Positions 25,986 to 35,250 of a stretch of 64,000 nt of DNA are shown here, piece after piece (position 1 is the first letter of the stretch; every line of letters starts with the position of its first letter). The notes under the pieces were generated by a model. It was not told the origin of the DNA, ran no database searches, and worked only from the letters and a program-made list of their open reading frames with translations. This stretch comes from G963665495 sp963677785 (GTDB lineage Bacteria > Desulfobacterota > Desulfovibrionia > Desulfovibrionales > Desulfovibrionaceae), in the NCBI GenBank assembly GCA_963677785.2, contig CAXXDH010000003.1, positions 434,001-498,000 on the forward strand, in the 5' to 3' direction. The position numbers and the translations under genes are program-made.

Positions 25986-27428
25986 ATGTATCCCCTTTTT
26001 TCATCCTGTAAAAGAGGATCCTGGAAGCAATGGGCGCTGTTGGTTGTATCAGCTATTGTTGTAATTATCAGCATTCGCGTCTATTTTTTGGATGTAAATC
26101 TGCCTCACAATCATTACGTGTGCGACTCTGTTGATATTGTCATCAACGCCATTTGCATAAACGCTTATGGGACAGACGAATGGGCTGTACCGTATCCCTT
26201 GGTTGGGTTTCGTTCATTTGGAGAATATAAGTCCCCCTTATATATTTATCTTTTGGCGCTTGTGTTTAAGATTGCTCCGCCTGGAGTTTTTTCAGCCCGA
26301 ATTTTTTCCATGCTGTTGGGCCTGGCAGGGATAGCGCTATTGGTGTTGCATGCCAGAAAATTGATGGATTTAAAGCCCTACTATACGTATTGCGCATCTT
26401 TTTTTGGTTTGATGGTGCTGAGCTCCTGGATTTTAGTTCCGCATCGGATGCCTGTTGAAGTGACCTTGGCCGTTTTAATAATTACGGCCATGTTTATTAT
26501 TACCTATCATTTCTTCATTGCGCCAAACTCTTTGATCTATGGAGTACTACTGGGGGGAGTCACGGGTTTGATGCCATACCTCTATAGTGCGTCAAAACCT
26601 TTTTATGCAGTTCAGCTGCCGCTGGTCGCTTTTTGCTTGTTCACTGACAAAGGCATCAAGGGGTTATCCTGGAAAAATGCCAGGGCTCTGTATCTGGCCA
26701 TTGGGGTCGCCTTGCTGATGGGGCTGCCTGTTTTTATCGATCTTTGCACCTCCAAACATTTTCTGGCGCGGTATAATGCTGTACGGGAAGGAAATATACT
26801 GCATATTTTAACTAATTATTTCCTGAACGCCAATCCGGTGTTTTGGTTTCTTAAAGGAGATGCGAACTTTAGACATCATACCGGTTTTCTGGGCATGCTA
26901 AATCCCGTCTTTGCTTTTTTCCTGACCTTGGGTATTGGGGCTGCCCTGAAACGAATTTTTACATCACAACAGCGGCCATATTATCTCTATATATTGCTTT
27001 ATCTCCTTATGTCGTTTGTGCCCGTGGCCATGAGCCGGGCGGATGATCTGCCGCATGCCATGCGTACGCTTATTTGCGTTACCCCTTTGTTGTTGTTGTG
27101 CTTTGTAGGGGGAGATGCGTTGTATAAATGGTGCGTAACAAAAAAAACGATTCGTACTTTTTATGTATTGAGCCTTTTGTCAATTTTTTTGGGAGCAGGG
27201 TTCGCAGCAAAAAATGTCTCTCATTATCTGAAAGCCGCAAAGGAACCGGCTGAAATGGCCAACACCTATGACATGCCCAAACCCGATGCCTACTGGCGGC
27301 AGGATGAAAGGATAGTTCCTTATTGGGATCGGTCGTTTGATACAAGGAGCTATAGATATTACCGCATGACGGAAAAGCAAGAGTATTGTTTCTGCCTGCC
27401 TCCCCCGGGTTATAAACCGTTTGACTAA
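25986..27428 (+). CDS. membrane glycosyltransferase family 39/ArnT-like protein
   Basis: 480 aa from the ATG with GGAG seven bases upstream (a TTG 12 bases earlier is weaker). The first hydrophobic helix is followed by a periplasmic loop with CDSVDIVINAICINAYGTDEW and the SFGEYKSPLYIYLLAL motif, matching the acidic residues and KxP motif of GT39/PMT-type transferases. About ten more helices and a periplasmic C-terminal tail follow. Such enzymes move a sugar from an undecaprenyl-linked donor onto lipid or protein. It lies in an AT-rich island unlike its flanks, pointing to acquisition by transfer. Confidence 0.7.
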   Translation: MYPLFSSCKRGSWKQWALLVVSAIVVIISIRVYFLDVNLPHNHYVCDSVDIVINAICINAYGTDEWAVPYPLVGFRSFGEYKSPLYIYLLALVFKIAPPGVFSARIFSMLLGLAGIALLVLHARKLMDLKPYYTYCASFFGLMVLSSWILVPHRMPVEVTLAVLIITAMFIITYHFFIAPNSLIYGVLLGGVTGLMPYLYSASKPFYAVQLPLVAFCLFTDKGIKGLSWKNARALYLAIGVALLMGLPVFIDLCTSKHFLARYNAVREGNILHILTNYFLNANPVFWFLKGDANFRHHTGFLGMLNPVFAFFLTLGIGAALKRIFTSQQRPYYLYILLYLLMSFVPVAMSRADDLPHAMRTLICVTPLLLLCFVGGDALYKWCVTKKTIRTFYVLSLLSIFLGAGFAAKNVSHYLKAAKEPAEMANTYDMPKPDAYWRQDERIVPYWDRSFDTRSYRYYRMTEKQEYCFCLPPPGYKPFD

Positions 27429-27564
27429 CCCATCAGCGGCGAACCTGTGGCCATCGAAACACGAGGCACTTATCGACAACGATTTACTTTCCTAGTGGAG
27501 TGTCAAGTAGTTACCAGAAATTTGACGAGACAGTCGCCATCAATGATTTTTCGGAAGGACCCAA

Positions 27565-28721
27565 ATGATGTTGATGCCAGATAAAAAACAAAATTACTTT
27601 TTTTTATCACTACAGTTTCGTATTGTATTTTTTTAAATCTGTATTCATTGTTTAAATATCATAACAACGTAATTTTATTAGACAATTGGAAGTTTGCACA
27701 ATATGCTGTAAACTATAGTGAATACGGGTTTATAAAAAGAGGCTTAATCGGGACTATTCTCAATAGTGTATTGGGACATTTTTCAATACTTGCAATATAC
27801 ATATTATTTTACATACAAGTAGTATTCCTGCTTTTTATCACTATATATACTCTCAACCAATTGCAAAACAGATTCATTGATTTTAAAAGTTACATAGTCT
27901 TTTCATTGATTCTACTACTTTCACCTGCAACTTTTTCTCATTTTGTTTATGACTTTGGTAGATTCGATCTCATCTTGATATTATTTTTTATATTACAACT
28001 TTACCTTTATAAAAATAAAATGTTATTCGCCTCGTCACTTGTTTCATGCATAGGAATTTTGACCCATGAAATATATTTATTGATATTTACGCTTTCAATG
28101 TTTATTATTTTTATATATGATAGATATAAATATAAAAATAAATATACTGCTCTGTTCAAGTTGATGACATTACCTGCATTAGCTGCTCTTCTTCTGTATT
28201 TTTTTGGAAAGTATGAGCAAACACTAGATATTTTAGTTTCAAAACTGCAGACTGATATTGGAATGGGCTGGAATAATGTTGATTCAGCAAAAGTATGGAC
28301 GAGAAGCATTATTGATATTGTATCTATGGCCATGAAAAGTCTTCAAACCCCAAAGACATTAATAAACATTTTAATAATGTCATTCTTCTTTCTAAACACG
28401 TTCATCTATATAGTTATTTTTTCCGTTAAAAATGACATTAAAATCTCATTTCTGTTTTTAATTCCTTTCTTTCCTCTCATTTTACTATTTCTTGCCATTG
28501 ACCATTCAAGATGGTTTAGTTTTGCAACAATTTTGTTATACATAGTTTTTTTATGGATATTGTTTGAGAATAAAAACAAAAAATTATATCATCCCTGTTT
28601 TGGCTACAGCCTCTATATGCTCTTTTTGAGTATACTTCTAGGACCTTACGGGGTAACGGATACTTTTTTTTGGATTGAAAAAGCCATAGGCAAGGTCGCC
28701 ATGTTGATGAATCATTCTTGA
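27565..28721 (+). pseudogene. AT-rich polytopic membrane protein with frame break in a poly-T tract
   Basis: The only well-formed start is ATG-ATG-TTG-ATG at 27565-27576, seven bases after GGAAGGA; it reads MMLMPDKKQNYFF and then stops at 27634. The long frame to 28721 (open from 27585, with no ATG/RBS until a TTG at 27648) is one base out of phase. Runs of eight T (27598-27605) and seven T (27628-27634) lie exactly where the frames would join; one added T links them. The body has about nine hydrophobic helices and a NVDSAKVW loop, and looks like a membrane glycosyltransferase or O-antigen-type protein. It could be a sequencing error, a decayed gene or a slippage (phase-variable) switch. Very AT-rich, so probably foreign. 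Confidence 0.6.
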
Positions 28722-29275
28722 TAAGCAAAAGTAAAGCACCGGCAATCTATCCCTGATTGGCGGCTGCTGATCATAGTATCACATCAATCCAACATACTAT
28801 CCCTATAGCATTATTTCACCAAAAACATCAAAAATTTCACAGTTTTTTGACCGAGTAACACCTCGACTGCAGATGTTTCAAGAAAAAAACATATGCGCTT
28901 TTCTTTTCTACCTCAGATCTCATAGCATCAGTTCTGGATTTTCCCTTAACAGGAATGTGTGCATCATGAGCCTCTGCTCTATGCTGGACTTTTTTTATAC
29001 CTTGCACCACGACTTTTTTACCATACCGGATGATACCTTATTACTTGTATAACTACAGGCTTCCCACTCTTTATCCGGAAAAAACACCCTGGCCAATCCA
29101 GACCTTTGAAAGAACTGCCCCCTGGCAAAATCCGGACTACAGGAATTTCCTGTCAAAAAATGCATCAGACTTAGGAAAAAGGATAGAAACCCCGTCTTGT
29201 CATAAGACGAACTTTGGGCCATAATATAATTTGACTAAAAGTACAGGGACCCTAAATACCGTACCGGGGTGCGCC
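28722..29275. other. gap of 554 bases, no supported gene
   Basis: AT-rich to about 29000. A 64-codon frame at 29030-29224 lacks a ribosome site and resembles nothing; I do not call it. No repeats or RNA genes recognised. Confidence 0.5.
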
Positions 29276-29491
29276 ATGACACCAAAAAAGCATAAACCGC
29301 GAGCCCAGGGCGACCCGTACCTGGAAAGATTCAATGATCTGGGGCTGGAGTTCCCGGAAAGCGTTGCGGCAAATCCGCGCTCCATGAAAAATATCGCCAC
29401 ATTCCTGCTCAAGCACAAAGTCTTCGAATCCGACGAAAACGCTCTGCTGCCTCTCCTGGGCGAAAACGACGGCAAAGCCCCCTCCGAATAA
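29276..29491 (+). CDS. small hypothetical protein
   Basis: 71 aa from the ATG of MTPKKHKPR (an upstream in-frame TTG would add 15 residues). It is hydrophilic and probably helical, with KNIATFLLKHKVFESDENALLPLLG. No signal peptide or membrane segment. GGGGTG lies before the ATG. No function can be assigned; the neighbouring gene is an RND pump 170 bases downstream. Confidence 0.45.
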   Translation: MTPKKHKPRAQGDPYLERFNDLGLEFPESVAANPRSMKNIATFLLKHKVFESDENALLPLLGENDGKAPSE

Positions 29492-29661
29492 TCCTTGCAA
29501 GCTTTCCTGTCTTGCCGGCGAGCCGACAGCAACAGACTGTAATTGCTCTTTAAGGGTAGACGCTGTTCCAAAAAACATCTATAGCCAGCATCGTTATGTT
29601 TTGTGTATCACAGTGCCTGCGGGCATGATATATCAACCTCATTGCGTTGCGGTCATAAGTT

Positions 29662-32600
29662 ATGAAGTCTGTTGTCCGGTTCACGCTCGCTCAGAATGTT
29701 TTTTTCAATCTGATCTTCGTGCTGCTGATGGTGGTTGGCGCGTTTTCCCTGCTGCGCCTGCCGGTCGAACGCTACCCCCTGGTCAGCTTCGGCAAGGTAT
29801 TCATTAACACCACCTACCGCGGCGCGAGTCCCAAAGAAGTCGAAGCCCTGATCACCCAGGAGATTGAAGACGCGCTGGAAGGTCTGGAGGACGTGGAATT
29901 CATCCAGTCCACCTCCTACCGCGGACGCTCCACCGTGATGGTCAAGTTCGACGACGACACGGATTACGACGACCTATACAAGGAAGTGCGCTTCCGGATC
30001 ATCAATATCCAGAAGGAACTGCCCGAAGACGCGGATCCGCCCACCTTCGTCAACATCAAGACCTCGGACTGGCTGCCCGTGGTCAGTGTGAACCTCTCCG
30101 GAGACCGCGGCAACCGCGCTTTGTCGCTGATGGCCGAAGAGCTGAAAATCCCGCTCGAAGACATTCCCGGCGTACAGGAAGTAAAACTGCGGGGTGAATA
30201 CGACCGCGAGTTCAAAATTTATCTGGACCCCGAACGCATGTCGCGTCTGGGTGTGACATTCGAGGAAGTGGCCACGGCCCTGAACGCGGCCAATGTGTCC
30301 ATTCCGGCCGGAGATTTCGAGGACAAAGAGGGCGAGTTCGTAGTCATTGTGGATGAAAAATTCCGGACCAGCGAACAGGCCCTGGATGTGATCGTCCGGC
30401 GCGACGGCGACGGCTCTTTCGTCAGGGTCCGCAATGTGACCTCGGGCGTGGAACTGGGCTACAGCGACCCGGTGATCATCAGCTCCATCAACGGCCGCGA
30501 CGGCGTTTCGCTGAAAATCATCAAAACCGAAGCCGGCAATGCACTGAGCATCAAGGAAGCAGCGGACAAGATCATTGCCCGGTTCCGTCCGCAACTGCAG
30601 CGGGAAGGCGTGGAACTGGTGGAAACCCAGGACTCCACCGTCTACATCAATGACGCCATGGATACCCTCGGCCTGAACCTGCTGGTCGGCGTGATCCTGG
30701 TCTCGCTGCTGATCTGGTATTTCATGGGTTTCCGCAATGCCTGCCTGACCACCATCGGCATCCCTTTTTCCTTTCTGACCACTATGATACTGATGTACGT
30801 GACCGGAAACTCGCTCAATGAAATCACGCTGTTTTCCTTTGTGCTGGTCTCGGGCATCATTGTGGACGACGCCATTGTGGTTGTGGAAAACATCTACCGC
30901 CATGTCCAGGAGGGCGCCCCCCTGAGACAGGCCATTGTAAACGGTACGCACGAAGTGGCTTTTCCGGTGATATCCGCCACCACCACCACGGTGGCGGCCT
31001 TTTTGCCCATGCTGATCATGACCGGCAGCACGGGCGAATTCTTTTCCCTGATTCCCAAGGCCGTAGCCTTCGCCATCACGGCTTCTTTGGTCGAATGCCT
31101 GTTCATCCTGCCGCTGCATTACCTGGACTGGGGGCCGCGCCCCTCCCCCGAGCGCAGCGAAGAAAAGGACAACATCCTGCTCAGGGCCGGCCGCTGGCTG
31201 ACCAACAAGGTCACGGGCTTCACCCTGCGCTTCCGCTATCTGAGCGTCGGCATCGTCTGCGCTGCCTTTGCGGTTTCCATCGTGATTCTCGGCGCTTCGG
31301 CCATGGGCAAATCCAGCCTGATCCGCATCAAGTTCTACCCCGACGACTACAACCTCTATTACGTCAACCTCTTCGGGCCCTCCACCACGCCGCTGGAAAC
31401 CATCTCTGAAAAACTCAAGGAAATATCGCGCTTCATCATAGCCGATGGTCCGGGCATGGCCGCCTCGGCCGTGGGCATGGCCGGATTCTACATCACCGAA
31501 GACTACCAGCAGATTTACGGCAACAACTACGGCAACGTGGCCGTGACCATGCCGGCCCGGGACGACCAGCACTTCAAGGACACCAAAGACAACGATCCGA
31601 CCCAGCACCTGGGGAACATGCGCCGCCGTATCGAACAGACCTTTGAAAAAGACGGCTACAGAGTCCAGGTCCGCGCGGAACGAGGCGGACCGCCTACCGG
31701 CAAGGACATCAACGTCCGGGTCTTGGGCACGGAGCCCGACCAGGTGCAGATGCTGTCCCAAAAACTGCTCAAATTCATGCGCAAGAATCCGGACATCGGC
31801 CCCTATGTGGCGGACCTGGAGACCGACGTGAGCGAACCCAACCGGGTGTTCCGCTTCAAGGTCAAAAAAGAGCGCGCTTCCGAGTACGGCTTGAGCCCTT
31901 CGGAGGTCTCCAATCTGGCCGCCAGCGTCCTGGACGGCCGCTATATCGGCGAATTCCGGACTCCGGACGAAGACATCGACATGAAGCTCGGATTCAGCCC
32001 GGACGCTTTTGACTCGCCTGAACAGGCCCTGATCATCCCGCTTATCGAACACTATTCCGGCCCCATCAGACTCAGCGACCTCTGCGATGTGGAGGCTTAC
32101 ACAGAACCGGGCGCTCTGCGGCGCTACAACGGCTACCGCGCTATCAATATCGAAGGCAACCTGAACCAGGCCGCCCAGAGCAAAACCTCCGTACCGGTGA
32201 TTATCGCCAAGGTACGGCAGTTCTACCAGGCCATCCGCGAGCAGTACCCGGGCGCGACCATTGAATTCGGCGGCGAATTCGAAAGCACGCAGCGTTCCTA
32301 CCTCTCGCTGTCCTACGCCTTCATCATCGCCGTGCTGATTATCTATTTGATCCTGGCCAACCAGTTCAAATCCTATCTCCAGCCCCTGATCATCCTTTCG
32401 GCCGTGGCCTTTTCCCTGATCGGCGTGGTCTTCGGCAAGGTCCTCACCCAGACCCTGTTCACGATCAACAGCTTCATCGCCGTGGTGGGCGTCACCGGCG
32501 TGGTGGTCAATGATTCGCTGGTGCTGATCGATTTTATCAACTCACTCTACGCCCAGGGCAAAACACGCGCGGAAGCCGTACGCGAAGGCATCCGGGTGCG

Positions 32601-32862
32601 GCTGCGCCCCATTCTGCTGACAACGCTGACGACCACCCTGGGTCTTTTGCCCATGGCCGTGGGCTTTCCCAACTATTCGGTCGTCTGGGGCACCATGGCC
32701 TCCACCTTCGTCACCGGCCTCTGCACGGCCACGGCCCTGACGCTGTTCATCGTGCCCGTGGAATGGGATCTGCTCGAGGGCTTTCATGAATGGCGCAAAA
32801 AACGTAAGCTGCGCCGGAAAAAGAAGTCATCCAAGAACCACGTTCCTGATGGAGAAGCATAA
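29662..32862 (+). CDS. RND-family efflux pump, inner-membrane component (AcrB/HAE1-like)
   Basis: 1066 aa, normal for the family. The order is an N-terminal helix (FFNLIFVLLMVVGAFSLLRLPVERYP), a large periplasmic loop, helices 2-7 with the conserved GIIVDDAIVVVENIYRH segment (about 400-415; proton-relay Asp pair), a second loop, and helices 8-12 with GVVVNDSLVLIDFIN. A strongly basic cytoplasmic tail (RKKRKLRRKKK) ends it. No membrane-fusion or outer-membrane partner lies next to it, which is unusual; partners would have to come from elsewhere. Its stop is followed at once by the ATG of the VKOR-thioredoxin gene. Confidence 0.92.
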   Translation: MKSVVRFTLAQNVFFNLIFVLLMVVGAFSLLRLPVERYPLVSFGKVFINTTYRGASPKEVEALITQEIEDALEGLEDVEFIQSTSYRGRSTVMVKFDDDTDYDDLYKEVRFRIINIQKELPEDADPPTFVNIKTSDWLPVVSVNLSGDRGNRALSLMAEELKIPLEDIPGVQEVKLRGEYDREFKIYLDPERMSRLGVTFEEVATALNAANVSIPAGDFEDKEGEFVVIVDEKFRTSEQALDVIVRRDGDGSFVRVRNVTSGVELGYSDPVIISSINGRDGVSLKIIKTEAGNALSIKEAADKIIARFRPQLQREGVELVETQDSTVYINDAMDTLGLNLLVGVILVSLLIWYFMGFRNACLTTIGIPFSFLTTMILMYVTGNSLNEITLFSFVLVSGIIVDDAIVVVENIYRHVQEGAPLRQAIVNGTHEVAFPVISATTTTVAAFLPMLIMTGSTGEFFSLIPKAVAFAITASLVECLFILPLHYLDWGPRPSPERSEEKDNILLRAGRWLTNKVTGFTLRFRYLSVGIVCAAFAVSIVILGASAMGKSSLIRIKFYPDDYNLYYVNLFGPSTTPLETISEKLKEISRFIIADGPGMAASAVGMAGFYITEDYQQIYGNNYGNVAVTMPARDDQHFKDTKDNDPTQHLGNMRRRIEQTFEKDGYRVQVRAERGGPPTGKDINVRVLGTEPDQVQMLSQKLLKFMRKNPDIGPYVADLETDVSEPNRVFRFKVKKERASEYGLSPSEVSNLAASVLDGRYIGEFRTPDEDIDMKLGFSPDAFDSPEQALIIPLIEHYSGPIRLSDLCDVEAYTEPGALRRYNGYRAINIEGNLNQAAQSKTSVPVIIAKVRQFYQAIREQYPGATIEFGGEFESTQRSYLSLSYAFIIAVLIIYLILANQFKSYLQPLIILSAVAFSLIGVVFGKVLTQTLFTINSFIAVVGVTGVVVNDSLVLIDFINSLYAQGKTRAEAVREGIRVRLRPILLTTLTTTLGLLPMAVGFPNYSVVWGTMASTFVTGLCTATALTLFIVPVEWDLLEGFHEWRKKRKLRRKKKSSKNHVPDGEA

Positions 32863-33789
32863 ATGCGTACTTCCTTAGCCGCTTTTTTTCTGACTCTTGT
32901 CGGAGCGGCCTTCTGCGTCACCGCAGCGCTGGGCGGCGCCGATCCCCTCTGCGTTACGGAAGGCTGCAACCTGACCCATAACGTGAGCCTTTTCGGGGTG
33001 TCGCTCTGGTGGTTCGGCACCGCCGGATTCCTGGTCCTGGCCGTGCTGCTGGCCGCCAGGCAAGCCAGGCTCGCGCTGCATATCGCCGGAATGGGCGTCC
33101 TCGTGGACTGCCTGCTGCTGGGGTGGATGGCTCTGACCCTGCCCTGCGTCAACTGCATGATCGCCGGAGCCCTGTTCGCCCTGATTCTGTTCTTCCAGGT
33201 CCGGGCCCAGGACCCGTCATTCCCGTTACGCAAAAACGGCTATGGACTGCTGCTCGCCTGGCTGCTGCTGTTCAGCCCGTGCGCTTTTTCCGCCACCAGC
33301 GAGCTGCTTGCCCAGCCCTGGCCCATTCTCGGCTCTCCGGACGCGCCCGTACGGCTCTTTTTCTCGCCCACCTGCCCGGCCTGCAAGGATGCGGTGCAGA
33401 CAACCCTGAAAAACGACAGCTCGTTCATCGCCTTCATTCCCATTGCCGAACACGATGGCGACGAAGCCCTGATCCAGGAGCTGCGCAACCGGTTGCTGGC
33501 AAGCAAAAAACCCGCCGAGAGCCTGCGCCGCTTTTTCGAAGAAATCGACGACATCCATCCCAAACGGCCGCCCCGTCTGGACCTGCGCTTCCGCCTCTAC
33601 CGCAACAAAATGGCCCTGTACCGCTACAACGCGGAAAAAGTGCCCGTAACCGTGGTCGTGGGCGCGGCCCAGCGCGAAAACCCGGACGGCAAAACCGGGC
33701 AGGCCGCAAATCCGGATTCGCCGTTCTCGCTCTCGGGCGTCAACGGCTTCCGCGGCTGCTCCGACAAACCCGGCGAAGAATGTGACTAA
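32863..33789 (+). CDS. VKOR-thioredoxin-like fusion, oxidative protein folding
   Basis: 308 aa. Residues 1-115 form a four-helix VKOR-type domain: loop cysteines C30 and C35, and the quinone-proximal active-site pair C95-V-N-C98. A fifth helix leads to a periplasmic thioredoxin-like domain starting near residue 152 with C171-P-A-C174. VKOR proteins pass electrons from a Dsb-like partner to quinone, so the fusion would both oxidise substrates and recharge itself. The C-terminal part lacks a clear cis-Pro motif apart from KVPVTVVV (about 262), which fits. The ATG follows the RND stop with no gap. Confidence 0.83.
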   Translation: MRTSLAAFFLTLVGAAFCVTAALGGADPLCVTEGCNLTHNVSLFGVSLWWFGTAGFLVLAVLLAARQARLALHIAGMGVLVDCLLLGWMALTLPCVNCMIAGALFALILFFQVRAQDPSFPLRKNGYGLLLAWLLLFSPCAFSATSELLAQPWPILGSPDAPVRLFFSPTCPACKDAVQTTLKNDSSFIAFIPIAEHDGDEALIQELRNRLLASKKPAESLRRFFEEIDDIHPKRPPRLDLRFRLYRNKMALYRYNAEKVPVTVVVGAAQRENPDGKTGQAANPDSPFSLSGVNGFRGCSDKPGEECD

Positions 33790-33845
33790 AACCGGCAAAG
33801 CTAATTATAATCAGCCAGAATTTTTTGGAGATTGGGGGGCACCTC

Positions 33846-34559
33846 ATGGGAAATAAAGATATTGCATTGGACGAGCGGATTATTTTCGCCCTGGACGTGT
33901 CGGACGAAAGCCAGGCCCGAGAGTGGGTCACGCGGCTGGAGGGGCCGATCCGTTTTTTCAAGGTGGGCCTGGAATTGTTTCTCGGGGCGGGCTTTCCCTT
34001 TGTGGACTGGCTGGCCAACCGCGGACACAAGATCATGCTGGACCTGAAATTCTACGACGTGCCCGTGACCGTGCAACGCGCGGTGGCTCAGCTGCACGGA
34101 CGGCATATCACCTTTGCCACCGTGCACGGCAACGACGCCATCTGCAAAGGCGCTGTGGCCGCCGACGCGGATGTGGGGCTGCTGGCCGTGACCGTGCTGA
34201 CGAGCTTCGGCCAGGAGGACATGGCCGAACTGGGCGCCACGGCGAGCATACCGGACATTGTCCGTTCCAGAGCCAGACGCGCGGTAGGGCTCGGATTCAC
34301 CGGCGTGGTGGCGTCCGGCCGGGAAGCGGCCCTGCTGCGCGCGGAACTGGGCCCGGAGGCCGTGATCGTCACGCCGGGCATCCGCCCGAAGGACAGCGCC
34401 ATCCCCGGTGACGACCAGAAACGCGCACTCACTGCCGGAGAAGCCATCGCCCTTGGCGCGGACCACGTGGTGGTGGGCCGCCCGATCCGGACCGCCGAGG
34501 ATCCTCTGGCCACCGTCGTACGGATGCGCGAGGAAATCGCGGCCGCGCTTCAGAGCTGA
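33846..34559 (+). CDS. pyrF: orotidine 5'-phosphate decarboxylase
   Basis: 237 aa from the ATG of MGNKDIALDER (a TTG 21 bases upstream is also in frame). Family motifs: IIFALDVSD (substrate Asp), FKVGLELF (Lys), MLDLKFYDVPVTV (the Asp-Lys-x-x-Asp catalytic set), VTPGIRP and the C-terminal phosphate-binding VVGRPIRTAEDP. It catalyses the last step of UMP synthesis in the cytoplasm. It is about 60 bases downstream of the VKOR fusion, probably with no functional link. Confidence 0.96.
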   Translation: MGNKDIALDERIIFALDVSDESQAREWVTRLEGPIRFFKVGLELFLGAGFPFVDWLANRGHKIMLDLKFYDVPVTVQRAVAQLHGRHITFATVHGNDAICKGAVAADADVGLLAVTVLTSFGQEDMAELGATASIPDIVRSRARRAVGLGFTGVVASGREAALLRAELGPEAVIVTPGIRPKDSAIPGDDQKRALTAGEAIALGADHVVVGRPIRTAEDPLATVVRMREEIAAALQS

Positions 34560-34664
34560 TTTTTTCTCTCTTTTCATGGGGCCTGCGCCGCGACGAGAGC
34601 AGGCCTCATGCCCTCTGAAATCCCTGATCCCGGCTCTAAAATGAATAATTTGTGTCACGCATTC

Positions 34665-34693
34665 TTGACGTGTGCCACTTCCGGGCGTATTGT
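34665..34693 (+). promoter_or_regulatory. sigma-70-type promoter candidate for the 35251-43960 operon
   Basis: TTGACG (34665-34670), 17-base spacer, TATTGT (34688-34693). It is the best match in the gap and would give a leader of about 550 bases before the hydrogenase-like gene. Confidence 0.45.
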
Positions 34694-34788
34694 GTTTTCG
34701 TCATCATATAGTAGGGCGTGCTTCTTGATTCTTTTCATCGCCGTGTGAACAAGAATTGCGACAGGCAAGGCTGCAAGAAAAAATGGAT

Positions 34789-34825
34789 CGCATGCGTAGT
34801 GGTGCTACGGCGGGATGCTTTTTTT
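34789..34825 (+). terminator. terminator- or attenuator-like hairpin in the leader
   Basis: CGTAG-tggtg-CTACG stem with outer GCAT/ATGC pairing, followed by seven T (34819-34825). It lies between the putative promoter and the first gene, so it could attenuate the operon. Confidence 0.4.
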
Positions 34826-35250
34826 CCTGGATCCTGCATGGTTGCATTTCGGCCGCGCGCAGCAGAGAAAAATCGACAAACACACCTTAGTTAACGCATC
34901 CTGCGGGAAGGGAGATTCTGAACCTTAGGGCAAGCGCGTCGAAACGTGTCTGCCCGTTTGTGAACTCGTTGGATGCGTTTCTGCCTGCTGTTTCCTCCCT
35001 CCCCTGGGTTTTGCCGGGGAGATTATGCCGAGGAGAATTCGTACCTTTGCTCCGCCTCAACAGGAGCATTTCACGGACCGCCTGCCGGGCGTCCGACTCC
35101 AATACGTCAGCGCGTACTTTTCCCAGCTTCAGATCCTTTGGGAATGCTGCTCGGATTAAGGTTGCGTGGCCGTCCGCATTTCGGCTCCAGCTTTTTCCAA
35201 ATGGTTTCGACAGCATCCCCGCAACGCGTGCAACGCACAGGAGCCAGCTG

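Larger units (their letters stand above)
34560..35250. other. 691-base leader/intergenic region before the hydrogenase-like/nitrogenase-like locus
   Basis: No convincing plus-strand gene. It holds a promoter-like site (34665-34693), an attenuator-like hairpin with a T run (34789-34825), and further stems: CTCCCC...GGGGAG near 34998-35021 and TGCTCC...GGAGCA near 35049-35068. The minus strand has an open frame ending near 35107 with a CTRCGDAVETIWKKLEPKCG stretch, but it runs antisense into the hydrogenase-like gene. No known riboswitch class is recognised. Confidence 0.5.

Noticed and set aside
29974..32052. 692-codon minus-strand open frame
   Set aside because: Mirror of the RND pump gene; His/Asp/Gly-rich nonsense composition.
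34560..34960. tRNA or known riboswitch
   Set aside because: Stems are present but no cloverleaf, cobalamin, molybdenum or nickel-cobalt consensus could be matched by eye.
34960..35250. 97-codon N-terminal extension of the hydrogenase-like protein
   Set aside because: The extension lacks RBS and any family similarity, while the ATG at 35251 has AGGAG at good distance.
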